Positions 49,973 to 57,609 of a stretch of DNA of 64,000 nt are shown here, piece by piece. Both the position numbers and the translations under genes were made by a program. Under the pieces are notes generated by a model, which was not told the DNA's origin, ran no database searches, and saw nothing but the letters and a program-made list of their open reading frames with translations. Numbering within the stretch: position 1 is the first letter of the stretch; each line of letters starts with the position of its first letter. The DNA comes from a virus, in the IMG/VR virus record IMGVR_UViG_3300047548_001122, positions 150,238 through 214,237 of that record; one strand, written 5' to 3'.

Positions 49973-49994
49973 GAATACCTCTTGAATTATACAC

Positions 49995-50001
49995 TATTTA
50001 G
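49995..50001 (-). promoter_or_regulatory. Late promoter box for minus-strand fibre operon
   Basis: Read on the minus strand: CTAAATAGTG, 22 bases upstream of the ATG at 49972, with AAGAGG as ribosome site. Matches the CTAAATA boxes at 45454 and 47184. Confidence 0.5.
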
Positions 50002-50022
50002 TCGAACTCACAATTACCGTTA

Positions 50023-50045
50023 TTTATGTTGTGCTGCAACATAAA
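50023..50045. repeat. Perfect inverted repeat between divergent operons
   Basis: TTTATGTTG-TGCTG-CAACATAAA: nine-base-pair perfect inverted repeat with a five-base spacer. It lies between the minus-strand fibre operon and the plus-strand array beginning at 50075. No T tract on either strand, so it is more like an operator or RNA hairpin than a terminator. Confidence 0.6.
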
Positions 50046-50074
50046 ATAGGATATATACTTGTATAGGAGATTTT

Positions 50075-50215
50075 ATGCAATTACTGAAAAAAATACTAAA
50101 CGTTTTTATACCCGACACAAAAACCGATATAGAATTATTTATTGAATCGAAACAACCAAAGACCACAGCTGATGTGGAACATTGGATACAAGTTTATAAC
50201 TATAGGAGACACTAA
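50075..50215 (+). CDS. Small hypothetical protein
   Basis: A 46-residue frame, MQLLKKILNVFIPDTKTDIEL... DVEHWIQVYNYRRH. Good AGGAG ribosome site. Short proteins with a KPKTTADVEHW-like segment are frequent in aquatic phages. Its last codons (AGGAGACAC) supply the ribosome site of the next gene, which begins two bases after the stop. Confidence 0.6.
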   Translation: MQLLKKILNVFIPDTKTDIELFIESKQPKTTADVEHWIQVYNYRRH

Positions 50216-50216
50216 A

Positions 50217-50465
50217 ATGTTTTATAACTTCCCACCCGTACCAACTTTTAATGAGGTCGTTGATCGTCAAAAAGATTTTGCTAAGGCTTTCGTTGACCTC
50301 AAAGTAGAAGGTTATAAGTCTTTTTCTAAGGCTTTCGACCATGCTACATATTCCTTTTTTACTACATATACCAAAGAGTCTGAAAAATTTGTAGTAGGAT
50401 TAGGAAACTATGCAAAAGAAGCTATTGACTACGACCCAGCAAAAGTACAATCAAATAAAAAGTGA
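50217..50465 (+). CDS. Small helical protein, phasin-like in outline
   Basis: Eighty-two residues, helical: MFYNFPPVPTFNEVVDRQKDFAKAF, then DLKVEGYKSFSKAFDHATYSFFTTYTKESEKFV. The pattern of aromatic-spaced amphipathic helices recalls phasins (polyhydroxyalkanoate granule proteins), but this is only a visual resemblance. The ATG at 50217 has TAGGAG upstream; the open frame extends to 50142 without a ribosome site. Confidence 0.55.
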   Translation: MFYNFPPVPTFNEVVDRQKDFAKAFVDLKVEGYKSFSKAFDHATYSFFTTYTKESEKFVVGLGNYAKEAIDYDPAKVQSNKK

Positions 50466-50679
50466 TTTAAAATTGTGGTCAACCGTTGAAAGGAATGGGT
50501 GGTATATAAAATTCTCTATTCTTAGAGATGAATGTGTATTACTCATTTTTGTTTCGGGAGACACATATCAAACTATCATAAGATATTTTGGTAATGAAGA
50601 TGAAGCAGTAAAATATATCAATTTTATCTGCGAAAAAGATCCAAGAATTATGTTACAAGGTGACGAGAACCCGGCTTAA
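50410..50679 (+). CDS. Hypothetical protein
   Basis: Eighty-nine residues from the ATG at 50410, which overlaps the previous gene by 56 bases; a TTG at 50476 is a shorter option. Contains YIKFSILRDECVLLIFVSGDTYQTII. No domain recognised. It ends inside the terminator hairpin at 50668. Confidence 0.45.
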   Translation: MQKKLLTTTQQKYNQIKSDLKLWSTVERNGWYIKFSILRDECVLLIFVSGDTYQTIIRYFGNEDEAVKYINFICEKDPRIMLQGDENPA

Positions 50680-50697
50680 TGTCGGGTTTATTTTTTA
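50668..50697 (+). terminator. Rho-independent terminator
   Basis: AACCCG (50668-50673) pairs with CGGGTT (50683-50688) and is followed by TATTTTTTAT. The stop codon of the gene ending at 50679 lies in the loop. The next gene starts in the tail. Confidence 0.7.
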
Positions 50698-51011
50698 TGC
50701 CGATTGAAAAAACTTGTCCACAATGCGGTACGAAACATCAAAAGAGAGGACCTTATTGCTCAAGGTCTTGCGGTAATGTTCGCGTTCATACCGAAGAAGA
50801 TAAAAAGATTCGCCGCAAAAAACTCATAGAATATCACCAAACTCCTGAAGGTATAGCTACACAAGAAAAATCTCGCCGTATGGTTATTGCCATGAATAAA
50901 GGTGAAGATTGGACACAAGTGTCCGTTGAAGATTTTGCTGTTGACATTCCTGATGTAACCGACTATAATGAATTTTATGATTCATCGTGGGGTCGGGCAG
51001 AAAAATGGTAG
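50697..51011 (+). CDS. Zinc-finger protein
   Basis: A 104-residue protein with TCPQCGTKHQKRGPYCSRSCGN at 6-27 (four Cys, zinc-ribbon type), then a basic helix (DKKIRRKKLIEYHQT) and an acidic tail. Related proteins occur across T4-like cyanophages. An ATG at 50679 is in frame but lies inside the terminator, so MPIEKT at 50697 is preferred. No function known; DNA binding is likely. Confidence 0.7.
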   Translation: MPIEKTCPQCGTKHQKRGPYCSRSCGNVRVHTEEDKKIRRKKLIEYHQTPEGIATQEKSRRMVIAMNKGEDWTQVSVEDFAVDIPDVTDYNEFYDSSWGRAEKW

Positions 51012-51012
51012 C

Positions 51013-51041
51013 TTGACAAAACTTATTGGTACGTGTATAAT
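51013..51041 (+). promoter_or_regulatory. Perfect sigma70 promoter
   Basis: TTGACA (51013-51018), 17-base spacer, TATAAT (51036-51041). Perfect consensus. The expected start (about 51047-51050) coincides with the ATG at 51047, so the mRNA would have no leader. Confidence 0.85.
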
Positions 51042-51046
51042 AAGTT

Positions 51047-51457
51047 ATGATTATCAATGGAAAAGTACCGAAATTACATTTATCGGCAATTAATCATTTT
51101 GCCGAGTTACTTTTCACACCACAAAAAATTGTCAGAATTGAAATAACTATAAAATACCTAAAGATGCAATTTCTTGGTTCGGCTTACATAGATAGTTATG
51201 ACCTAAAAGGAAAACCGGATTCATTTGTCGTTGAAATAAATCGTTCATTATCTACTGAAGATAAACTTAAAACTTTAGCACACGAAATGGTACACATTAA
51301 ACAATTTTCGTGTGGATATTTAAATGAATCGATGACAAGATGGCGAGGCAAAAAAGTGGACGTATATTGTTATGATTATGATGAATTGCCTTGGGAAATT
51401 GAAGCCGAATCTTATGGTCTTAATCTTTACGAATCCTTTATTTACAATCATAAATGA
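51047..51457 (+). CDS. SprT-like zinc metallopeptidase
   Basis: A 136-residue protein with the zinc-protease motif HEMVH (in LAHEMVHIKQF, near residue 84-88) and a downstream PWEIEAESYG whose Glu may be the third ligand or family-typical acid. The small SprT-like fold occurs in phages and in DNA-protein-crosslink proteases. The ATG is only 6 bases after the -10 box, implying leaderless translation; the next Met (residue 40) would cut the domain. It overlaps the next gene by four bases. Confidence 0.8.
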   Translation: MIINGKVPKLHLSAINHFAELLFTPQKIVRIEITIKYLKMQFLGSAYIDSYDLKGKPDSFVVEINRSLSTEDKLKTLAHEMVHIKQFSCGYLNESMTRWRGKKVDVYCYDYDELPWEIEAESYGLNLYESFIYNHK

Positions 51458-51726
51458 AAGACCTATTTAAATTTTTACCTCAAATACTTTCTGCATTGCC
51501 AGAACTATCAAAGTATGTTAAAATAATTCCTATTTTATTGTTATTGGCAGGCCTTGGGTATGGAGCATTTTACTATTTTACCAACTATAAAGATCCTTAT
51601 AAATGCGTAAACAATCAAGTCTTTGAACAAATCAGAGTGGATTCGAATGTTTATGTTTTTAAGGGAGATACATGCATTGACGGACAAAGGAGTTATAATG
51701 AATCTGAACAAAAAAGCCGCGATTAA
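51454..51726 (+). CDS. Single-span membrane protein
   Basis: Ninety residues with one membrane helix (about 23-45, IIPILLLLAGLGYGAFYYF) and a C-terminal part with two Cys (YKCVNN..., DTCIDG). Unknown function. ATGA overlap with the SprT-like gene. Confidence 0.6.
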   Translation: MKDLFKFLPQILSALPELSKYVKIIPILLLLAGLGYGAFYYFTNYKDPYKCVNNQVFEQIRVDSNVYVFKGDTCIDGQRSYNESEQKSRD

Positions 51727-51988
51727 AACCGCAAAAATAACCTTAGGATTTTCTTTTCTAGTTTTGTTGTTTTCAATTATACTTGCAAACATAACTATAG
51801 AGGTTTTTCTTGGTGTAGTTTTCGTTCTAATACTGGGTATCTTCATTCGATTAATATATCAAATTTGTTTGAGTGATATTGAATGGGAAGAAAAATATAA
51901 AGAGCGTGAAGCTATGTGGCAAAAAATAGATGAGAAAAGACAAGCTATGCTTGATGATCGTCAAAAATCAGTTAAGAATAATGAATGA
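51698..51988 (+). CDS. Two-span membrane protein
   Basis: Ninety-six residues: two hydrophobic helices (about 16-34 and 37-58) and a charged helical tail (EEKYKEREAMWQKIDEKRQ). The ATG at 51698 has AAAGGAG upstream; the frame is open earlier but without a ribosome site. Overlaps the previous gene by 29 bases. Confidence 0.6.
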   Translation: MNLNKKAAIKTAKITLGFSFLVLLFSIILANITIEVFLGVVFVLILGIFIRLIYQICLSDIEWEEKYKEREAMWQKIDEKRQAMLDDRQKSVKNNE

Positions 51989-52388
51989 CATTGAAAAAAT
52001 AATTGCTGATAAAAAGGTGAGAGTTAAGTTTTTACTTGATGATGCTGATTTTCTCGATGAAGATGGTTATCCCACCGAACAAGCTCTAGAAGTCGTTGAA
52101 AAATGGCATTGGGATGATATACCTGGTTGGTTTCAATTCATCAAGTCAATTTGGCATCTCCATTCTTGGGGTTGGAAAGAAAAACTTGAACCTCACGATT
52201 GGAATGGAAAATTTGAACAATATAAAAACAGAATGGTGCAACGCCATTATGTTTCCACTGGTGGTTGGTCTGGCAACGAATCAATCATTGGTGCTATGCA
52301 AAGAAACGATATGATGTGGCATTTGAATTGGGTACAATCACGCCGAGGTGGCCATTATATTTTTGAGGAGTATCATCTTGCGGATTGA
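51981..52388 (+). CDS. Hypothetical phage protein
   Basis: A 135-residue, Trp-rich protein (KWHWDDIPGWFQF, WHLHSWGWKEK) with a GGWSGNESIIGAMQRNDM segment and RRGGHYIFEEY near the end. The second half recurs in hypothetical proteins of many tailed phages; function not known to me. The ATG at 51981 overlaps the preceding stop by eight bases. Confidence 0.65.
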   Translation: MNDIEKIIADKKVRVKFLLDDADFLDEDGYPTEQALEVVEKWHWDDIPGWFQFIKSIWHLHSWGWKEKLEPHDWNGKFEQYKNRMVQRHYVSTGGWSGNESIIGAMQRNDMMWHLNWVQSRRGGHYIFEEYHLAD

Positions 52389-52662
52389 TTTGAACCAAAA
52401 TAATACAAGAGTTTATCATAGCACACTTTCAATTGGTTATGCATCTGAAATGAATATGAGTCCAAGTATGGATCCAAAACAAGTTGAGCAAGAAATAAAG
52501 AGAAAGTTGACCTCAATGCTTGTTCAAAAATTATTTGAAGATGGTTATATTGAATTCACGAAAGAAACAAACCCAACCGATTTCAATCGTGTGTTTCGTG
52601 CTAGAATTGTGACAGTGGATAAGAATGTAGTAGGTGAATTAAGAAAAAATAGTATCATATAA
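52378..52662 (+). CDS. Hypothetical protein (TTG start)
   Basis: Ninety-four residues from a TTG at 52378, preceded by GAGGAG at a 7-base spacing; an in-frame ATG at 52348 lacks a ribosome site. Contains MDPKQVEQEIKRKLTSMLVQKLFEDGYIEF. No domain. Overlaps the preceding gene by 11 bases. Confidence 0.55.
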   Translation: MRIDLNQNNTRVYHSTLSIGYASEMNMSPSMDPKQVEQEIKRKLTSMLVQKLFEDGYIEFTKETNPTDFNRVFRARIVTVDKNVVGELRKNSII

Positions 52663-52672
52663 AGGAGATTCA

Positions 52673-53452
52673 ATGACCCGAAAAAACTCTGTTCCTAATG
52701 TAGACCTTAGAGTTATTCATGCTGAAAACGACAACTCTATAAAACAAACAAAAACAAAAACAATGACACATACATTAAAGGTTAGAATAGATGATTTAAA
52801 AACTTTCGAACCACTTACAGATAATCAAAAAAAATTCTTTGATGCATATAAGAGACAAGATTATTTTATAGCACTGCATGGAGTAGCAGGTACAGGGAAA
52901 ACATTTTGTGCATTATATAAAGCTCTTGAAGAGGTATTGGATAGAAATAATCCCTTTCAAAAAATAATCGTAGTTCGTTCGGCAGTACAGTCGAGAGAAA
53001 TCGGTCATTTGCCAGGTGATGTAAGTGATAAGATGGAAATCTATCAACAACCATATAGACAAATTTGTGAAACATTATTTGGTCGCAAAGATGCATGGGA
53101 TAGATTAGAAGAGCAGGGTCATATTGAGTTTATCAGCACCAGTTTCATTCGAGGAATGTCATTTGATAATGCAATCATTATTGTGGACGAAATGCAAAAT
53201 CTTTCCTTCGAAGAGATTGATACAGTAATGACACGGGTTGGTTATCGTTCAAAAATTATGTGGTGTGGTGACTATAGACAAACCGATTTGAATAAAAAGA
53301 AAAATGATGTAAGTGGTATTTTAAAATTCTTTGAAATCGCTCATCACATGGATGCATTTACGAGAATTGAATTTAGTGTTGATGATATTGTGAGAAGTAG
53401 CTTAGTGAAAGATTATATTGTAGCAAAACTTAAAGTTGAGGACTTTACATAA
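52673..53452 (+). CDS. phoH: PhoH-like ATPase
   Basis: A 259-residue PhoH-family P-loop ATPase. N-terminal FEPLTDNQKKFFDAY, Walker A GVAGTGKT at 70-77, VVRSAVQSREIGHLPGD, Walker B IIIVDEMQN (about 165-173) and a CGDYRQTDL sensor. phoH is among the most common auxiliary genes of aquatic phages; it belongs to the Pho regulon in some bacteria, but its role in infection is unsettled. Strong AAAGGAG. Confidence 0.94.
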   Translation: MTRKNSVPNVDLRVIHAENDNSIKQTKTKTMTHTLKVRIDDLKTFEPLTDNQKKFFDAYKRQDYFIALHGVAGTGKTFCALYKALEEVLDRNNPFQKIIVVRSAVQSREIGHLPGDVSDKMEIYQQPYRQICETLFGRKDAWDRLEEQGHIEFISTSFIRGMSFDNAIIIVDEMQNLSFEEIDTVMTRVGYRSKIMWCGDYRQTDLNKKKNDVSGILKFFEIAHHMDAFTRIEFSVDDIVRSSLVKDYIVAKLKVEDFT

Positions 53453-53461
53453 GGAAATATT

Positions 53462-53908
53462 ATGACCATATATTATGACGATAAACGTGATTATTCTGTA
53501 ATAGTTGAAGGTTGGGTAAGAGATTTCATTGATACTATGGACCACGAAGATGATTTGTATCCTGGAAATGAATCTGGTGATACACCATTCGGTGTTAAAA
53601 TCATTTTCGATGGTTTTGGATATGATGAAGAAACAGATGAAGAAAATGCGGATCGAAATACCCAATCCTTTGCTGTATTCGTTCACAAAAATTCTTTGAC
53701 CGAAGAATTCCCTCCACACGAACTCACACCTTGGGCATTAATTCACCGACCAAAAGAAGAAGTTTGCATTTATGCTTGGTATGATGTTGCGGCCGATTTG
53801 GTTGATATTATTCCATTCGAGGATAATAATTCAACAGAACTAGATCCGAAATTCGTTACAGAATTAATTTTCAAAATACAAGAAAGGGATTATGGTGAAT
53901 CAGCTTGA
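53462..53908 (+). CDS. Acidic hypothetical protein
   Basis: A 148-residue, strongly acidic protein (many Asp/Glu, for example EETDEENADR). No known domain. AAGGA upstream. Net charge suggests a binding partner or DNA mimic, but there is no further support for that. It overlaps the next gene by 17 bases. Confidence 0.6.
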   Translation: MTIYYDDKRDYSVIVEGWVRDFIDTMDHEDDLYPGNESGDTPFGVKIIFDGFGYDEETDEENADRNTQSFAVFVHKNSLTEEFPPHELTPWALIHRPKEEVCIYAWYDVAADLVDIIPFEDNNSTELDPKFVTELIFKIQERDYGESA

Positions 53909-54167
53909 GATAAAATTCTTTTGGCCACTTACTGAACAGATATCACTTGATTTGGATTATAGTAATTGTGAAAAACCAAAATTAACAACAACTACGAATT
54001 ATAATGTACTTAATACAGGTCTCTACACTCTTGCGAGTTCAAATACACAATGGTCAACCTACATTAATATTGATGAGAATAATTTTGTAGTTAAAACAAA
54101 TAAAGAAATACCTTGGTATCGTAGTTTAATATTTAAAATTATTGGAATTAAATTGGAGAAAAAATGA
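53892..54167 (+). CDS. Hypothetical protein
   Basis: Ninety-one residues, beta-rich, begins MVNQLEIKFFWPLTEQISLD. AAAGGG lies about 7 bases before the ATG. No domain. Overlaps the following gene by four bases (ATGA). Confidence 0.55.
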   Translation: MVNQLEIKFFWPLTEQISLDLDYSNCEKPKLTTTTNYNVLNTGLYTLASSNTQWSTYINIDENNFVVKTNKEIPWYRSLIFKIIGIKLEKK

Positions 54168-54670
54168 GTTTAGTCAAATACGCAGAAAATGAATTAGACC
54201 GTATTGGTATGACCGATGATGGAGATATGAATGGCATGATGCGAAAGCATTTGTTACACATGGTCAAAGAGTTTGCAGATGAAGGACACACCGGTTTCTC
54301 TGCTAGTTATGCATTACAATGCCTTGAAAAATTAATGCGATTCAAACCACTGTCACCACTGACCGGTGAAGATGATGAGTGGACAGAAGTAACCCGAATA
54401 AGTGGTTATCCTCATTTTCAAAACAAACGATGCAGTTCAGTATTTAAAGAGGGTCAAAATGGTGAAGCATATGACATCGATGGCAAGGTATTTTGGGAAT
54501 GGTATCGTGATGAAGAAACTGGTGAAGCGTATAAATCATATTACACTTCGTTCGAAAGTCGTGTGCCTGTAACTTTTCCATATATTGTACCCGATGAACC
54601 CATTTACGAGTATCGAAAGTCCGATTCAGAACCACAATCACCACCACAGAACGAAAATGGATTATTGTAA
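54164..54670 (+). CDS. Conserved phage protein
   Basis: A 168-residue protein of a type found in many unrelated tailed phages: helical start, FADEGHTGFSASYALQCLEKLMRF, PLSPLTGEDDEWTEV and RCSSVFKEGQ... AYDIDGKVFWEW, then SRVPVTFPY. No activity known to me. GGAG upstream; the stop overlaps the next ATG (TAATG). Confidence 0.7.
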   Translation: MSLVKYAENELDRIGMTDDGDMNGMMRKHLLHMVKEFADEGHTGFSASYALQCLEKLMRFKPLSPLTGEDDEWTEVTRISGYPHFQNKRCSSVFKEGQNGEAYDIDGKVFWEWYRDEETGEAYKSYYTSFESRVPVTFPYIVPDEPIYEYRKSDSEPQSPPQNENGLL

Positions 54671-54906
54671 TGAAGTACTACACCATATGCTATCCTGACT
54701 ATAATACACTTGGTCAAGATTATGTACATTGGGAAACACTATCAGAAAAAGAAATTCTTAATGATTATTGGAATTATTGGTCAAATAAAATGGCAGAACT
54801 TGACCAACACCATTTAATCACAAAAGAAAATTGCATTGATGATTGGTGTGTTATTCATTGGGCAGAAAGAAATTATTGGCGTGAGATGAAGGACTGTATA
54901 GCGTGA
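54670..54906 (+). CDS. Hypothetical protein
   Basis: Seventy-eight residues, Trp/Tyr-rich (YWNYWSNKM, WCVIHWAERNYW). Similar short proteins occur after the preceding gene type in phage genomes. No domain known. Overlaps both neighbours. Confidence 0.6.
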   Translation: MKYYTICYPDYNTLGQDYVHWETLSEKEILNDYWNYWSNKMAELDQHHLITKENCIDDWCVIHWAERNYWREMKDCIA

Positions 54907-55085
54907 ATCAATTACACACACAATTTAAAGTTGTAGAATTCTATGACCAAGCGAAAAACAAAATTTGGAAAGTAGAACTACAATACAAACAAGATATCAA
55001 AGATTCATATGGTAATATTGTTAATGCCGGTTATTGGACTACTGTACCTAGAGAACGATTTAATATGATAGAAGGTGTTTCATGA
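54903..55085 (+). CDS. Small hypothetical protein (GTG start)
   Basis: Sixty residues, begins with GTG at 54903 in a GTGA overlap with the previous stop. Sequence HTQFKVVEFYDQAKNKIWKVEL is beta-like. Unknown function; ATGA overlap with the next gene. Confidence 0.5.
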   Translation: MNQLHTQFKVVEFYDQAKNKIWKVELQYKQDIKDSYGNIVNAGYWTTVPRERFNMIEGVS

Positions 55086-55801
55086 GAAGCAATTTTTTTG
55101 AATTTACTTGGTCTGAATACAATCATTTTCATTTTTACTTGACATTGCCTACAGAAGATTCTGAAGATAAGAATCTTAAAATGTATGTTGGTTTTTGGAA
55201 ATTATATTTCTTCATTGGTTTTTGGCCTGTAGCACCTAAAAAGATTGATTGGGAATTAGGACAAATTTCTAATCAATATGGTTTTTCCTACTTTGAAAGA
55301 AACCTGATGATTTATCGTGGAGAAAAGCCTACGATATTTTTTGAAATGCCCTGGTCTTGGCAAATCGTTCGACACGACCTTTTAATGCCTGATGGAAAAG
55401 TTTATCACAGTAACCGTTGGGACTATGATGGTAAAAAAATAGGCCGACATTTATCTTGGTTTGATATCTTTAATGGTTGGAAAGATAAACGAATACAAGA
55501 TCGTTTAAAGAAAAAATGTACGAAAAAAATGGATTTGGTACACTACACTAAAGATGGCCGAAAGCAAGAAGCAGTCATTACATTTACCGGCGAAGAAAGA
55601 GAATGGCGTTGGAAATGGTTTACATGGTTGCCATTATTCAATAAGGTTTCAAGAGTAATTTCTTGTGATAGTAACGTTGAATTGGGTAAAAGAGCAGGCA
55701 GCTGGAAAGGCGGCATGATGGGTTGGTCTTGTGAGTGGGATTTACATGAAAGTATGGAGATGGCCTTTAGGAGATGGTATGACAAATGGGACGGAAACTA
55801 G
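55082..55801 (+). CDS. Hypothetical protein, Trp-rich
   Basis: A 239-residue protein without membrane or signal segment, very rich in Trp/Phe/Tyr, with WGFW-like segments (VGFWKLYFFIGFWPV) and a C-terminal GSWKGGMMGWSCEWDLHESMEMAF. Similar proteins are scattered among phages; function not known to me. Overlaps both neighbours. Confidence 0.65.
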   Translation: MRSNFFEFTWSEYNHFHFYLTLPTEDSEDKNLKMYVGFWKLYFFIGFWPVAPKKIDWELGQISNQYGFSYFERNLMIYRGEKPTIFFEMPWSWQIVRHDLLMPDGKVYHSNRWDYDGKKIGRHLSWFDIFNGWKDKRIQDRLKKKCTKKMDLVHYTKDGRKQEAVITFTGEEREWRWKWFTWLPLFNKVSRVISCDSNVELGKRAGSWKGGMMGWSCEWDLHESMEMAFRRWYDKWDGN

Positions 55802-56006
55802 ATGCGAGTGTCACGCTTGCATCAAAGAATTTAATATCACTGCCGGCGGACAAGGAATTTTCGGCAGTTTGCCTTTAAGTTCCACCAAAATGATTCTTTG
55901 CCCAAAATGCGGCAATAAAAGATGTCCTAAGGCAAGCGACCATCGTTTAGAATGTACAGGCAGTAATGTACCTGGACAACCAGGCAGTATTTACTATAAG
56001 TCTTGA
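55779..56006 (+). CDS. Small zinc-binding protein
   Basis: Seventy-five residues with several Cys pairs: CECHACIKEF, LCPKCGNKRCPKASDHRLECTG and a GQPGS end (given in pieces). The segment KRCPKASDHRLEC occurs in many phage proteins and probably forms a zinc site. The ATG at 55779 lies in the end of the preceding gene (23-base overlap); the open frame starts earlier without a ribosome site. The -35 of the next promoter overlaps its stop. Confidence 0.7.
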   Translation: MTNGTETRCECHACIKEFNITAGGQGIFGSLPLSSTKMILCPKCGNKRCPKASDHRLECTGSNVPGQPGSIYYKS

Positions 56007-56031
56007 CAGGCAACCTTTTATGCTGTATAAT
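56003..56031 (+). promoter_or_regulatory. Perfect sigma70 promoter
   Basis: TTGACA (56003-56008), 17-base spacer, TATAAT (56026-56031). Perfect consensus, with a leader of about 45 bases before the ATG at 56083. Third perfect sigma70 promoter of the window. Confidence 0.85.
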
Positions 56032-56082
56032 ATACAAAATCGAGGTTGAATTCTTATTGATGACATAGAGAGTGTACCCATA

Positions 56083-56643
56083 ATGTTTACTCAAGAACAA
56101 AAAGATCATATTCAAGAAGTAAAAAAGAAAATTCAAATGCACATTGTCGAAGTTTGGATGTATGATGTAAAATACACCAGAGCTCTTAGATTAGATAAAA
56201 TAAATTTATCTGGTGGTGCAATTGCTTCTTTGCTTCAAGGTGAAGAACCGAAAGACTGGGATTTTTATTTCGAAGATCAAATGTCATGTGAAAACTTTGA
56301 ACAGGCTATTCTTAGTAACGTAGATAAAGTTGAAGTTGCTGATGTAGATCCAAAATATGGAGATTATATCGGACAAAATGGCAAAATGATTACTGCTAAT
56401 GCTATTACAATGAAAGACGGTAATTCATTCATCACGAAATTTTATGGTGAAATTGATGACATTAAAAAAGAATTTGATTTTTTACATTGTACACCACACT
56501 ATAGTTTGAAAGAAGAAAAACTTTACATTAGTTATAATCAATATGATGCTTGCGTAAATAAAAAACTTATCGTAAACAATCCAAAAAAAGTTAAAAGTCA
56601 CCGTATTTTAAAATTTAAAGAGAGAGGTTATCACCGTGTCTGA
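56083..56643 (+). CDS. Nucleotidyltransferase-like phage protein
   Basis: A 186-residue protein with LSGGAIASLLQGEEPKDWDFYF at about 43-64, which resembles the GG...(x)P-x-D-x-D pattern of tRNA-nucleotidyltransferase/poly(A)-polymerase-like folds, although the usual Arg-Asp after GG is missing. Later FDFLHCTPHYSLKEEKLYIS and a conserved-looking C-terminus (RILKFKERGYH). First gene after a perfect early promoter, so expressed early. Enzyme function is an inference. Confidence 0.6.
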   Translation: MFTQEQKDHIQEVKKKIQMHIVEVWMYDVKYTRALRLDKINLSGGAIASLLQGEEPKDWDFYFEDQMSCENFEQAILSNVDKVEVADVDPKYGDYIGQNGKMITANAITMKDGNSFITKFYGEIDDIKKEFDFLHCTPHYSLKEEKLYISYNQYDACVNKKLIVNNPKKVKSHRILKFKERGYHRV

Positions 56644-56845
56644 TTCTAAAAATGAGATTCTTATGGATAGAAATGATTTGTCAGCAATTATGGAAAAAAT
56701 TGAAAAGGTCAACAGCGAAGGACCTTTTTTCATTCGTCAAAAAGAAACAGATACAGAAAATACATTTCCAGATGAGGAAATTTTTGAAATTGAGGTGCCA
56801 TTGACAATCAATGGAATTTTTGGTCTTTTTACTTTTAAGGTATAA
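56636..56845 (+). CDS. Small acidic protein (GTG start)
   Basis: Sixty-nine residues from a GTG at 56636 with AGAGAGG upstream. Acidic, no domain. Overlaps the preceding gene by eight bases. Confidence 0.5.
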   Translation: MSDSKNEILMDRNDLSAIMEKIEKVNSEGPFFIRQKETDTENTFPDEEIFEIEVPLTINGIFGLFTFKV

Positions 56846-56847
56846 AA

Positions 56848-57075
56848 ATGGAAGATATCATTGCTGATGATGAAATTCTTGAATCTGCTGCTAATGTAGA
56901 TGATTGTATGATGGACATGGTTGAAAAAGGTTTTGGCATCAATGCTATCAATGGTATTGTATTGGCCAGATTATTCATGTTAAATCGTGAAACAAATAAT
57001 GAAAATGATTTTTTTAAATTTCTGACCGATATGAAACAATCTAATGCTTATCAAGCACCTAAAACTTTGCAATGA
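56848..57075 (+). CDS. Small acidic hypothetical protein
   Basis: Seventy-five residues, acidic and helical (EDIIADDEILESAANVDD). No domain. Its TGA overlaps the next ATG by one base. Confidence 0.55.
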   Translation: MEDIIADDEILESAANVDDCMMDMVEKGFGINAINGIVLARLFMLNRETNNENDFFKFLTDMKQSNAYQAPKTLQ

Positions 57076-57215
57076 TGTACGCCGCAATAATTTATAACCT
57101 TGTGATATTGGCAGGCACAGCATATCTTGTGCAAGTATATAATTGGTCACCAGCAACGTTTATATTATCCATTCTTTTATTGTTTACGTTCCGTGAAATA
57201 GATGAACTCAAATAA
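57075..57215 (+). CDS. Small membrane protein
   Basis: Forty-six residues with two hydrophobic stretches (AAIIYNLVILAGTAYLVQVY and ATFILSILLLFTF). The MYAAIIYNLVILAGTAYLV start is like a small conserved phage membrane protein. One-base overlap with the preceding stop. Confidence 0.6.
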   Translation: MYAAIIYNLVILAGTAYLVQVYNWSPATFILSILLLFTFREIDELK

Positions 57216-57217
57216 AA

Positions 57218-57373
57218 ATGAATATACTTTTTCTTATACTTGATGTTTATCTTGCTTATACATTCTATACTTGGTCTACAGAATTTCAGAAACAAGGCAA
57301 AAACATTCTATCTTTAATTTCTTTTTTATCTAGCACTTATTTTGGCGCAATGATTTTGGTGCGAATACTATGA
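57218..57373 (+). CDS. Small membrane protein
   Basis: Fifty-one residues, hydrophobic N-terminus (NILFLILDVYLAYTFYTW) and C-terminus (LISFLSSTYFGAMILVRIL). Starts two bases after the preceding stop; its TGA overlaps the next ATG (ATGA). Unknown function. Confidence 0.55.
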   Translation: MNILFLILDVYLAYTFYTWSTEFQKQGKNILSLISFLSSTYFGAMILVRIL

Positions 57374-57609
57374 ATGAAAAAATAAAACAATTGGCAGAGA
57401 AAGCAGGTTTCCATCTATGGGAAAATGAACCGTGGAAACCAGAAGGTGCTGTTGTTGATTGGTCATGTAATTATGATTCTGAATTGGAAAAATTTGCTGA
57501 GTTGATTATTCGTGAATGTGGCTTATCGTTGAATCCTATGTTGCGTGATATGATTAGTCGTGGACATGCATACGATTTAATTAAACAAAATTTTGATATT
57601 GAAACGTGA
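57370..57609 (+). CDS. MNEKI-type small phage protein (paralogue 1)
   Basis: Seventy-nine residues: MNEKIKQLAEKAG start and KFAELIIRECGL in the middle. This pattern (MNE+I, aromatic middle, FAELI-REC) defines a small family frequent in T4-like phages; three further copies are at 60994, 61570 and 62598. This copy lacks the usual HFGV end. Function unknown. Confidence 0.7.
   Translation: MNEKIKQLAEKAGFHLWENEPWKPEGAVVDWSCNYDSELEKFAELIIRECGLSLNPMLRDMISRGHAYDLIKQNFDIET

Noticed and set aside
50217-50465. Firm phasin assignment for the 82-residue helical protein
   Set aside because: Only a general pattern of amphipathic helices; too short and no specific motif, so listed as unknown with a resemblance.
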